From Hyphomonadaceae bacterium UBA7672 (GTDB taxonomy: Bacteria > Pseudomonadota > Alphaproteobacteria > Caulobacterales > Hyphomonadaceae): a DNA stretch of 64,000 nucleotides. Shown one piece after another: positions 8,266 to 16,137 of this stretch (position 1 is its first letter; every line of letters starts with the position of its first letter). The notes beneath the pieces were generated by a model that worked only from the letters and a program-made list of their open reading frames with translations, searched no databases and was not told where the DNA came from. The position numbers and the translations under genes were made by a program. Where the stretch lies: contig DLHI01000018.1 in the NCBI GenBank assembly GCA_002483135.1, positions 1 through 64,000 of the forward strand, written 5' to 3'.

Positions 8266-9168
8266 TTAGGCCTTGGCCGACGAAGCCATCAGCTTGTCAA
8301 CGTCGAACGCGAAGTGGCGCGCGGTGTCGTAGATGATTTTGTTACGGCGACCGAGCAGGTTGTAGAAGATAACCGCAGGAACGGCGACGGCCAGACCGAT
8401 GGCAGTCATGTTCAGAGCCTCGCCGACCGGGCCGGCCACGACGGTGATCGCAGCGTTACCCGTACGGGAGATCTCGGTCAGAGCGTACACGATACCGACG
8501 ACGGTTCCGAACAGGCCGACGAACGGGCAGATGGCGCCGACCGTCGCGAGGAAGGCCATGCCGCCCTGCAGACGCGAGTTGACGCGCTCGAGTTCGATAC
8601 CGACCTGGTGGGCCATACGATCCGAACGCGTGATGCGCGCGCCAAGACCAGCCTGGGCCGAGTTCGCCTGGGCGATCGCGCCTTCAGCGATGTTGCGGTA
8701 AGCCGAGTTGCGACCGAGGATTTCGAGACCTTCGTCCAGCGTGTTCGCATCCCAGAACGCCGGGATCTTCTTGGCGTGGTTCTGCAGCATGAACTGGTCG
8801 ATGGCTTTCGTCGCCGTGATGTAGATCGTGCCGAGCAGCATGACCACCATGGTGGCGAAGGTGATCAGGGTCACCCAGTTCTGGGTTTCCCAAGCATGCT
8901 TGAGCATGCCCATGATCGAGTAGTCGACGTCGGCAGCGGATTCTTCTTCGCCAGCAGCGTCGGCGGCAGGCGCCGCTTCAGGCGTGGCGGCCGGGGCCTC
9001 AGGCGTTGTCGGCTCTTCCATCGAGAACCCGCCCGCCGGCGGGGCTTCCGGCTGTTGAGCCGACGCCATCATCGGCGAAAACATCATGGCCAGGATGGCC
9101 AGCAACATACTCAGAACAGTGACCCGCCGCATGGACTGCTGCCCCCGATACGCCATTCTCATTGTCAT
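8266..9168 (-). CDS. exbB: ExbB/TolQ/MotA-family proton channel protein
   Basis: 300 residues with an N-terminal extension: a cleavable signal-like helix (to about MASAQQP) and an Ala/Pro/Glu-rich stretch. Three membrane helices then carry the MotA/TolQ/ExbB domain, seen in GMAFLATVGAICPFVGLFGTVVGI and the later LNMTAIGLAVAVPAV. It forms the inner-membrane motor with ExbD that drives TonB. Such N-terminally extended ExbB proteins are common in alphaproteobacteria. The ATG at 9168 follows GAGGAGAG. Confidence 0.93.
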   Translation of the reverse strand: MTMRMAYRGQQSMRRVTVLSMLLAILAMMFSPMMASAQQPEAPPAGGFSMEEPTTPEAPAATPEAAPAADAAGEEESAADVDYSIMGMLKHAWETQNWVTLITFATMVVMLLGTIYITATKAIDQFMLQNHAKKIPAFWDANTLDEGLEILGRNSAYRNIAEGAIAQANSAQAGLGARITRSDRMAHQVGIELERVNSRLQGGMAFLATVGAICPFVGLFGTVVGIVYALTEISRTGNAAITVVAGPVGEALNMTAIGLAVAVPAVIFYNLLGRRNKIIYDTARHFAFDVDKLMASSAKA

Positions 9169-9311
9169 TCTCTCCTCATTCGGGTTTCCCCGAGACCACG
9201 ATCCGGCGGGCCAAGCTATCCCTTCGCCTGCCGGATCAAACTGCTCTTAGTTTTCTTGACCTAAGTCCCTCACCCTTTCCGGCGAGTCGCCGGACTGCCC
9301 CCGTGGGCGCA

Positions 9312-9971
9312 TTACCGTTCCGGAAGTCTCCACACGTAGGTGAATTCGTAAGGAGGGTTGCACATCGCGATCGGCTTGCCGTCGGTGCCGATGGCCGGCT
9401 CAAGACGGTTGCCGTTCAGCGCCTTGATCGCGGCGTCGTCGAGCCGCTGCGAACCAGAGGACCTGATAACTTTTGCGTTCGACATGCGACCTTCGATGTC
9501 GACGCACACGGACACGCGGGTCTCGCCGCTTTCCTTGGCGCGCAAGGCGCCTGCGGGATAGTCCGGTTCCTTGAAGCGACGGCCGATGGTCGGCTTCGAG
9601 CGGAGCGTGGGAGCCGGCGGCGGAGCCGGCTTGGCGGCCGGCGGCGCCGGAGATGGGGCGGGCTTGGTTACAGCGGGCGCGACCTGTGTGATCGCAGCCG
9701 GCGGCGGCGGAACATCGAATTCAAACTGCGGCACGACCACCATCGGCGGCGGGGGCGGCAGGTCCAGATCGACCGGCGGCGGCGGAGGTGGTGGTTCCTC
9801 GATCTCTTCCTCGACCTCGATAATCGCGACTTCGGCTTTCTCTTCTTCGGGCGGCGCAACGTATTTCATTGTCGCGATAGCGACGGCGAGGCCACCGATA
9901 ACGACCATCGACGTGGTCAGCCCAGCCGCGCGCGTGGCCGGGTCCGCCTTACGGTTACCGTAGTTGTACAT
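9312..9971 (-). CDS. tonB: TonB-family energy transducer
   Basis: 219 residues: a short cytoplasmic start (MYNYGNRKADP), one membrane helix (about residues 19-36), a Glu/Pro-rich periplasmic spacer with poly-proline runs, and a C-terminal TonB domain. The domain carries EPDYPAGALRAKESGETRV, the usual Y-P-x-x-A pattern, and ends FTYVWRLPER. It transmits proton-motive energy to outer-membrane receptors. It is the first gene of the tonB-exbB-exbD-exbD-TPR operon, and GAGAGAGAC precedes the ATG. Confidence 0.93.
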   Translation of the reverse strand: MYNYGNRKADPATRAAGLTTSMVVIGGLAVAIATMKYVAPPEEEKAEVAIIEVEEEIEEPPPPPPPVDLDLPPPPPMVVVPQFEFDVPPPPAAITQVAPAVTKPAPSPAPPAAKPAPPPAPTLRSKPTIGRRFKEPDYPAGALRAKESGETRVSVCVDIEGRMSNAKVIRSSGSQRLDDAAIKALNGNRLEPAIGTDGKPIAMCNPPYEFTYVWRLPER

Positions 9972-10333
9972 GTCTCTCTCGCTCTCGACGCCCCAGTTGT
10001 TCCAGCCCCAGCCTTATGGCCATCGGTAGCGGAACACGAAATTTATGCCTTCCTTTTGCCGCAAGCGCCAGACGGGCCAGACCGTTTTTTGCAGAACGAC
10101 CTTGCGCGTTGACGTCGCATTTCCTTCGAAAGGCAGCAGGTCACCGGGGTCTTGGGAACAGCTGTTCTTAGGCTTTTGCGCCGCTCCGCCGGGGGGAAGC
10201 CGGCGACCCTCTATGAGGCGCATATGCCCTTAACGTCATCCTGCGTCAACGCGGCGGAACGTTCCGCAGTTCAACTTTCTGCGGGAAACTCCGCGGTGCG
10301 CGAATCGACACGTTAGAGGCGCCCGTTTTGCGC
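9972..10333. other. 362-base intergenic region with palindromes
   Basis: No convincing gene. Perfect palindromes are visible: GAACAGCTGTTC at 10156-10167 and GCGGAACGTTCCGC at 10254-10267. There is also a CGCCGG/CCGGCG stem at 10187-10205 and a TTCC-GCAG/CTGC-GGGAA stem-loop just after 10262. The right-hand hairpins lie past the stop of the symporter and may end its transcript. The 10156 palindrome lies upstream of tonB and could be an operator. No Fur-type box was recognised. Confidence 0.5.
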
Positions 10334-11806
10334 TCAGCGATTCTCCAGCGGCGCGCTGTCAGATTCGCTCGACCCGAGAACAGCTTCGATGGCGGGCTGA
10401 TCTTCCTTCGGATCCGATAGCAGGCCTTCCCATTTCGCAATTACGGCGCAGGCGATCGAGTTGCCGATCACGTTCGTCGCGGTGCGGCCCATGTCCATGA
10501 ACGCGTCGACGGCGAGCACCAGCGCGATCCATGCCGGGTCCATACCCATTGCGGGCAGGGTCGCCGAAATCACCACCAGCGAGGCGCGTGGAACCCCAGC
10601 GATACCCTTGGATGTGACCATCAGCAGCAGGAGCATGCCGATCTGCTGCTCAAGCGTCAGCGGAATGCCCATGGCCTGGGCGATGAACATCACTGCGAAG
10701 GTGCAGTACATCATCGAGCCGTCGAGATTGAACGAATAGCCTAGCGGCAGCACGAACGAGACCACGCGGTTGGCGATGCCGTGCCGCTCCAGCTGCTCCA
10801 GAAGGCGCGGATAAGCGGCCTCCGAACTGGCGGTTGCAAAGGCCAGCAGGCCCGGCGCGCGCACGTCCCAGATCAGCTTGAACACCCGTGGCCCAAGGAT
10901 CAGGAAGCCCACCGCGATCAGCAGCCCCCAGAGCACGAAGAGCGCGAAGAAGAACGTTCCCACGAGGCGGCCATAGTCCGCGATCACGCCGAGGCCCTGC
11001 AGGGACACCGTGTAGGCAAGCGCTCCGAACACGGCGAGCGGCGCGGCCATCATCACATAGCCGGTGATCTTCAGCATCAGGAACGCGCCCTGCTCCAGCA
11101 GCTCGGTCACCTTCCCGGTCTTCTGCCCCAGCGACTGCAGCGCGATGCCCATGAACAGCGAGATCACGACGATCTGCAGGATCTCGTTGCGCGCCATCGC
11201 ATCGACGATGGAGGTCGGGAAGACGTGGGTGATGAATTCGGCGAGCGAGAATGTGCCGGTAGAGACGCTCGAGACGTCAGCGACGGCGGTCTCGAGCGTG
11301 ACAGGGAAATCCACGCCGGGCTTCAGCAGATTGACCATGGTGAGACCAAGCCCGAGCGAGACCAGAGAGGCGGTGATGAACCAGCCCATGGTGCGCGCGC
11401 CGATCCGGCCGACGGCCGCTCCGCCGCCCAGATGGGCAATCCCCACGGTCAGCGTGGTCAACACCAGCGGGGCCACGATCATCTTGATAAGACGCAGGAA
11501 AATGTCGGATAGAATCTTGAAATAGCCCGCCATTTCGGTCTGGAATTTCGTCGGAGCCTTCTCGATTTCTGCGACCGTCGCTTCGCCGTTCTTGTTGCGG
11601 TCGGCCTGCGCGAAGGTGATATCGGTCTCACTGCGGGAGGCGTTGAACTCGGTCTCGTTCAGCGTGCCGTTGCGATCCGTATCAAACGCCGCGATCCGCT
11701 GTTCGGCCGCCGTGTGTCGGGCTCCCGTGTCGCCATACACAAACGCGCCAACCGTGACGCCGAGAATCATGGCGAGGATCAGCCCGATGAAGATCAGTCG
11801 TTGCAT
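10334..11806 (-). CDS. dicarboxylate/amino acid:cation symporter with EF-hand insert
   Basis: 490 residues. The DAACS (GltP/DctA) carrier core is intact: re-entrant loop FATASSEAAYPRL, SFNLDGSMMYCTFAV, second hairpin TSKGIAGVPRAS, and the substrate-site helix DAFMDMGRTATNVIGN. The SKG and RTATN features resemble C4-dicarboxylate carriers, but the substrate is uncertain. Between the first and second membrane helices are two EF-hand-like loops, DTDRNGTLNETE (42-53) and DRNKNGEATVAE (69-80), expected in the periplasm. The ATG at 11806 follows GGGGAG; the 46-residue upstream extension is basic and unlikely. Confidence 0.9.
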   Translation of the reverse strand: MQRLIFIGLILAMILGVTVGAFVYGDTGARHTAAEQRIAAFDTDRNGTLNETEFNASRSETDITFAQADRNKNGEATVAEIEKAPTKFQTEMAGYFKILSDIFLRLIKMIVAPLVLTTLTVGIAHLGGGAAVGRIGARTMGWFITASLVSLGLGLTMVNLLKPGVDFPVTLETAVADVSSVSTGTFSLAEFITHVFPTSIVDAMARNEILQIVVISLFMGIALQSLGQKTGKVTELLEQGAFLMLKITGYVMMAAPLAVFGALAYTVSLQGLGVIADYGRLVGTFFFALFVLWGLLIAVGFLILGPRVFKLIWDVRAPGLLAFATASSEAAYPRLLEQLERHGIANRVVSFVLPLGYSFNLDGSMMYCTFAVMFIAQAMGIPLTLEQQIGMLLLLMVTSKGIAGVPRASLVVISATLPAMGMDPAWIALVLAVDAFMDMGRTATNVIGNSIACAVIAKWEGLLSDPKEDQPAIEAVLGSSESDSAPLENR

Positions 11807-11861
11807 GCGGCGGCGGCTCCCCGAGACAATCCTGCCTGCATAACACGCAAAGCGGGGCTGG

Positions 11862-12455
11862 CTACCCTTTGGGACCCGAAGGACCGCCGGGCGCCTGCCC
11901 GGCAATCGTCTCGGCATGCGCGGCTGACGACCAGGGCCAACCATTCTCCTCTGCGGCCAGGCCAGCAGCGACGGGATTCGCTTCGACGTAGGCGATCATC
12001 ACTGCAAGATGCCCCTGACTCCGGGCAAAGCGGTCAAAATACTCGCGCCGCCACAGTCTTCCCGTTCGTCCCAGCGCCTCATTAATCCGGCGCGCTGTCC
12101 AGCTTTTCCAGCGGCGTACCGTACCCGCAAGGTCGGCTTGCTGTTCAATCACGACGTGCACGTGGTTCGGCATGACGCACCACGCCAATAGCCGGTATCT
12201 TACGCCGTCATGCTTCAGTAGCTCGTCCTGCACGATTTGCGCGCATCGCGGATCGCGCAGCAGGCACTCGCCTCGTCCGGCATCGAGAATTGCGTCGTAG
12301 CGCGACAGGCGACCATGCGTGCTTGCGCCTTCTGCCAAGTCGCCTTCGGCGACCGCATCGGACAAACCAAACACGATGTGCTGCTGGTAGCCCGGCGCAT
12401 CGAAATGCGGCAGGTATCCGCGTGATCGCCAGTTGATTGAAGCAAAGTCCCCCAT
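11862..12455 (-). CDS. REP-associated tyrosine transposase (RAYT, IS200-like Y1)
   Basis: About 197 residues. The HUH motif lies in WCVMPNHVHVVIEQQ and the catalytic tyrosine region is RREYFDRFAR. C-terminal YVEANPVAAGL and WPWSSAAH are hallmarks of RAYT/Y1 transposases. These single-copy domesticated transposases are thought to spread REP palindromes. Exact inverted copies of a 23-base palindromic element flank the gene; the 3' copy encodes its last residues (GQAPGGP). The ATG at 12455 was chosen; a GTG at 12476 is possible. No strong ribosome binding site is seen. Confidence 0.88.
   Translation of the reverse strand: MGDFASINWRSRGYLPHFDAPGYQQHIVFGLSDAVAEGDLAEGASTHGRLSRYDAILDAGRGECLLRDPRCAQIVQDELLKHDGVRYRLLAWCVMPNHVHVVIEQQADLAGTVRRWKSWTARRINEALGRTGRLWRREYFDRFARSQGHLAVMIAYVEANPVAAGLAAEENGWPWSSAAHAETIAGQAPGGPSGPKG
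11881..11903 (+). repeat. REP-like palindrome, 3' copy
   Basis: 23-base element with the hairpin GCCGGGC-GCCT-GCCCGGC, an exact reverse complement of the copy at 12515-12537. It overlaps the 3' end of the RAYT coding region. Confidence 0.85.
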
Positions 12456-12514
12456 GCCCGAACAGTTGCCAAACACTACGCGACTGTCCAGCCTCGGGGC
12501 TTTCTACAGAAGGA

Positions 12515-12537
12515 GCCGGGCAGGCGCCCGGCGGTCC
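12515..12537 (-). repeat. REP-like palindrome, 5' copy
   Basis: Exact inverted copy of 11881-11903. On the plus strand it is preceded by GGAG (12512-12515, overlapping by one base), the tetranucleotide often found before RAYT-linked REP hairpins. It ends 7 bases before the aminotransferase start and so forms the leader of that gene. Confidence 0.85.
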
Positions 12538-12544
12538 CATACCC

Positions 12545-13453
12545 ATGCCCGGAAGCCAGGACTTCGCCGTCGACCCGCGCAATGCCGACCTCAAGGTCTG
12601 GCTGAACGGACAGCTTGTGCCGAAGGACGAGGCGAAGGTGTCGATCTTCGACGCGGGCTTCGTGCTGGGCGATGGCGTGTGGGAGGGGCTGCGGCTGCAC
12701 AAGGGCGCGCTGCTGTTCCTCGATGCGCACATCGAGCGGCTGTATCGCGGGGCGAGCGACATCGCGCTCGATCTCGGCCTCACGCGCGCCGAGATGGTCG
12801 CCGCGCTCTACGCCACCTGCGCCGCCAACGGCATGGAAACGGGCGCGCACCTGCGCCTGATGGCGACGCGCGGCGTCAAGAAGGCGGTAAACCAGGACCC
12901 GCGCAATGCGCTGGGAACCGCCACCATCGTCATCGTCGCCGAATACAAGGAGCCGAGCCCCGCGATCGTGACGCAGGGCCTCAACGTTGTGACGAGTTCC
13001 ATCCGGACCACGCCGGCCGACATGTTCGACATGCGGCTTAACTCGCATTCGCGCCTGCCGCTAATCCGCGCCCTGCTCGATGTGATCCCGCGCGGGGGCG
13101 ATGAAGCCTTGATGCTCGATCCCGGCGGAATGGTCGCCAGCTGCAACGCTACCAACTTCTTCTGGGTGAAGGACGGCGAGGTGCGCACCTCCACCGGCGA
13201 GTTCTGCTTCAACGGCGTCACACGCGGCAACGTCATCCGCCTGTGCGACGCGAACGGCATTCCCGTGAAGCTGGATTTCTTGCCGCTGCGCGACGTGCAT
13301 GGCGCCGACGAGGCGTTCGTGACGGGAACGTTCGGCGGGATAACGCCAGTGCGCGCGGTGGACAATCATGTGATGCCAGCAGGAACGCCCGGGCCAGTCA
13401 CGCAGAGACTGCGGGGGTTGTATGCGGCGCTGAAGGATGAGCAGGCGGCATGA
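12545..13453 (+). CDS. class IV aminotransferase-like protein (expected lysine replaced)
   Basis: 302 residues of the branched-chain/D-amino-acid aminotransferase fold (class IV). GFVLGDGVWEGLRLH matches the substrate loop and EALMLDPGGMVASCNATNFF matches the cofactor-binding region. In the part where the PLP lysine is expected (LNSHSRLPLIRALL) there is arginine (residue 170, codon 13052-13054) and no nearby lysine. It may be a non-canonical or inactive homologue. The ATG at 12545 starts just after the REP copy; the frame stays open upstream through the repeat, with no support for use. Overlaps the next gene by ATGA. Confidence 0.75.
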   Translation: MPGSQDFAVDPRNADLKVWLNGQLVPKDEAKVSIFDAGFVLGDGVWEGLRLHKGALLFLDAHIERLYRGASDIALDLGLTRAEMVAALYATCAANGMETGAHLRLMATRGVKKAVNQDPRNALGTATIVIVAEYKEPSPAIVTQGLNVVTSSIRTTPADMFDMRLNSHSRLPLIRALLDVIPRGGDEALMLDPGGMVASCNATNFFWVKDGEVRTSTGEFCFNGVTRGNVIRLCDANGIPVKLDFLPLRDVHGADEAFVTGTFGGITPVRAVDNHVMPAGTPGPVTQRLRGLYAALKDEQAA

Positions 13454-14178
13454 CCATCCGCATCGCCATGTGGTCAGGCCCGCGCAACATCTCGACGGCG
13501 ATGATGCGGTCATTCGAGGCGCGGGGCGATTGCCATGTGGTGGACGAGCCGTTCTATGCGGCCTTCCTGGCCGAGACCGGCATCGATCATCCGATGACCG
13601 CCGAGACGCTGGCGAGCCAGCCAAATGACTGGCGCGATGTGGCGTCGCAACTTGGCGAGGCGCCGCCGGGCGGACAGCCCATCGTCTACGAAAAGCACAT
13701 GACGCATCACATGCTGCCGGGCTTCGGGCGCGACTGGATGAGAGCGTGCCGCAACGCTTTCCTGATCCGCGATCCGGCGCGCGTTCTCGCCTCCTATGTC
13801 CAGAAGCGCGAGGAGGTGACGCTCGCCGACATCGGCTTCGTGCAGCAGGCCGAAATCTTCGCGCGCGAGGCGGACAGGCTGGGCCACCCGCCACCGGTTG
13901 TCGAAGGCGTCGATGTGCTGCGCGATCCTGCGGGCACGCTGTCAAAACTCTGCGCCGCGCTTGGCATTCCGTGGACGACAACCATGCTGCGCTGGCCCGC
14001 TGGTCGGCGCGCAACGGACGGCGTCTGGGCGCCAGCGTGGTATGACGCGGTCGAGCGCTCGACTGGATTTGGCCCGCCGCCGCAGGAGATTCCGCTCACC
14101 CTGCCCGAACACCTGCAGCGCATCGCGGACGAGGCGCGCCCGCACTACGAGACCCTGGTGAGGTGGAAGATTTCCTGA
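13450..14178 (+). CDS. sulfotransferase-like P-loop protein
   Basis: 242 residues. The start MTIRIAMWSGPRNISTAMM carries the PAPS/P-loop-like SGPRNIST motif of the sulfotransferase superfamily, and the later FLIRDPARVLASYV resembles the 3'-phosphate-binding RDPxxxxxS block. It overlaps the aminotransferase gene by four bases (ATGA), so the two are translationally coupled. Acceptor unknown. Such proteins have been seen beside or fused to class IV aminotransferases, which fits this pairing. Confidence 0.75.
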   Translation: MTIRIAMWSGPRNISTAMMRSFEARGDCHVVDEPFYAAFLAETGIDHPMTAETLASQPNDWRDVASQLGEAPPGGQPIVYEKHMTHHMLPGFGRDWMRACRNAFLIRDPARVLASYVQKREEVTLADIGFVQQAEIFAREADRLGHPPPVVEGVDVLRDPAGTLSKLCAALGIPWTTTMLRWPAGRRATDGVWAPAWYDAVERSTGFGPPPQEIPLTLPEHLQRIADEARPHYETLVRWKIS

Positions 14179-14303
14179 GGCGAGCAACGTCGACGCCGCA
14201 CCGAACGCGAACGTCACCTGCGGTCTGTAATCGCTGCCTCGGGCCAGTTGCAATTGGCCCTGTTGAGCGTAGGTTTTCGCGTCAAAGCAAGGAAGGCGGG
14301 GGT

Positions 14304-14774
14304 ATGCGCATTGCACACATGCTGGGGACTTTCGTAGCAGCTATTGCCTTGCCGCAAGCGGCGCTCGCCCTGCCGCCTGTCTATGTCTACAGCGAAGAGC
14401 AGACCGAAAGCCTGACGACCTGCGGCCTCTCCTACACCGCAACCATGTCCGCCGCGAAATCCGCCCTCCGCCAGAACGGCGCCAAGATGGGCTCGCGCGA
14501 AGACGCGATGGATGGAACAGCGGTGAAGTTCTACATCAACATGATGGCCATCGAAGACGATGCCGGCTGCTCTACCGTTCTGCGCGCGGAACTTCACTAC
14601 GCGGACTTTGTCGAGCTGCCGTTCGAGGCGGCCTCCGCCAGCGTCTATGTCGAGCATTGCGACAAGACGTCGATGTTCACCGGCGAAGCCTCGGGCATGC
14701 AGAAACGCATCAATGACAAGGTGCGCGAGATGGTAGCCGCTTGCCTGTCGGAATACGAAGACTCGCTCGAATAG
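14304..14774 (+). CDS. exported protein of unknown function
   Basis: 156 residues with a signal peptide (hydrophobic stretch to ALALPP, about residue 23). The mature part has four cysteines (TTCGL, DDAGCS, EHCDK, AACLS), which suggests disulfides in the periplasm. No family recognised. The ATG at 14304 follows a GGAAGGCGGGGG purine tract. It stands apart from the operon before it and is convergent with the next gene. Confidence 0.65.
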   Translation: MRIAHMLGTFVAAIALPQAALALPPVYVYSEEQTESLTTCGLSYTATMSAAKSALRQNGAKMGSREDAMDGTAVKFYINMMAIEDDAGCSTVLRAELHYADFVELPFEAASASVYVEHCDKTSMFTGEASGMQKRINDKVREMVAACLSEYEDSLE

Positions 14775-14824
14775 GCGCAAGCCGCTCCCGAAGAATCAGA
14801 ATGGCACGTGTCGCGGCGAAGGGA

Positions 14825-15934
14825 TCACCCTTCGTCGCGATCACCTTTCTCCGAGATATCGCGACCCTCGCGATCAGCCGCTCGGCCGCCTTCGAGGATG
14901 CCTAGCAGGCCGTGATTGCCTTCGTGGCACGCGTACTCATAGACGTGGTCGTTGACGCGATTGAGACCCACCTCGCCCTTCCACACCTGCGTGTAGAGCG
15001 CTGGATCGTGCACCTCGAACTCGTAGAGTACCTGCGTGTCGGAATACCGCGTGAAGCGCTCGATGATCTTGCCGCCGGGCGTCAGTTGCGCTTGTCCGCC
15101 GCCTTCGGGATTCACGTTGACGGTTTCCACCACCAGCATGTCGCCTTCCCACCAGCCGATGGAATCGCCCAGCCACTGGTTCAATACGCCAGGCTTGTGT
15201 TTCGCGTTGAGCGGGATGATGCGCGCGTCATGGTTCATCTCCACCACGATCACCACGTGATCGGGCGATTGAATGATCTGGTAATTGTTGTTGTAGAGCA
15301 CGTTCATCATCGGCGGGCCGCCTGTGCCGCCGAAGCCGACGATGCAGCGCTCGCCCGCGCCGCGCTCCTCGGGATGGTCATAGCCCGTGCCGCGGCCACG
15401 CCCGCCGCGCAACGTCTGCGCCAGTTTGCGCCCTTCCTCCGAGAACGGAACCTGCCCACTGGGCGGATCGACGATCCAGGATGCGCGCCACGTGCCCTTC
15501 ACATTGGCGTAGCTTGAGCCCGGATCGATCCAGAACGAGTTGTAGCCGCGGCCAGAGGCGAGATCTTTCCCGTCGAGCAGGCCATCACCGAGATTCTGGT
15601 TGTCGTCAGTCGCCTGGCGAATGTTGGATGGATTGGCGGCGCGCGCCGCCGCCTCCTCTTCGTCCGACATGATCAGCGACTTCATGTTGGGCGGGCGGGT
15701 AAGCCGCGTGTTCGAGGCGTTGGACCAAACGCCCGAAAGGTCGGGCTGGCCGAACGACAGGCGCGGAGCGACATAACCGGCGGCCACGCGGTCTCCCTCC
15801 TTCGCCGGCTTCTGGTTGGGCACGAACACGCGTGCGCCGGTCTGGGCGGCGGCCTGAGCATCCGCAGCGCCAGCCCCGGCGAGCACGAGCGCAGCCGCCA
15901 TCGCGGCCACCGATAAGTGGCGTAGCTTCGACAT
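14825..15934 (-). CDS. secreted protein of unknown function, paralogue B
   Basis: 369 residues with a signal peptide (to about ADAQAA). The body carries ARIIPLNA, DSIGWWEGDMLVVET and EYACHEGNHGLLGIL, blocks of an uncharacterised secreted family found in Acidobacteria and some Proteobacteria. The gene just upstream (16138-17205) has the same blocks and nearly the same C-terminus, so the pair is a tandem duplication. A role in periplasmic binding or catabolism is only a guess. The ATG at 15934 follows GGGAGG. Confidence 0.75.
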   Translation of the reverse strand: MSKLRHLSVAAMAAALVLAGAGAADAQAAAQTGARVFVPNQKPAKEGDRVAAGYVAPRLSFGQPDLSGVWSNASNTRLTRPPNMKSLIMSDEEEAAARAANPSNIRQATDDNQNLGDGLLDGKDLASGRGYNSFWIDPGSSYANVKGTWRASWIVDPPSGQVPFSEEGRKLAQTLRGGRGRGTGYDHPEERGAGERCIVGFGGTGGPPMMNVLYNNNYQIIQSPDHVVIVVEMNHDARIIPLNAKHKPGVLNQWLGDSIGWWEGDMLVVETVNVNPEGGGQAQLTPGGKIIERFTRYSDTQVLYEFEVHDPALYTQVWKGEVGLNRVNDHVYEYACHEGNHGLLGILEGGRAADREGRDISEKGDRDEG

Positions 15935-16076
15935 GGACGTACCTCCCAGGCATCCCGCCAGCTTTGCGCCGGTCTGGGGTCTCTTAACAGGGAGTGTTGC
16001 AGAATCCCCTGCCTGGCCACAAGCGGGCGCCGGGTACGTCAATTGCCGGCTCGCGCTGACGTGAAGCTCACAAAGG

Positions 16077-16110
16077 AAAACGCCGCCGCGGGAGTCCGCA
16101 GCGGCGTTTC
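16077..16110 (-). terminator. terminator between the tandem paralogues
   Basis: An 8-base stem (AACGCCGC 16079-16086 with GCGGCGTT 16101-16108) holds a smaller inner stem. On the minus strand it runs into TTTTCCTTTG. It lies just past the stop of paralogue A, so the two copies may be separately transcribed. Confidence 0.8.
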
Positions 16111-16137
16111 AGTAAGTCTTCTGGTCGAAGGTTCCGC

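Noticed and set aside
10014..10223. Small minus-strand frame between tonB and the symporter
   Set aside because: No ribosome binding site or recognisable composition; region better explained as regulatory.
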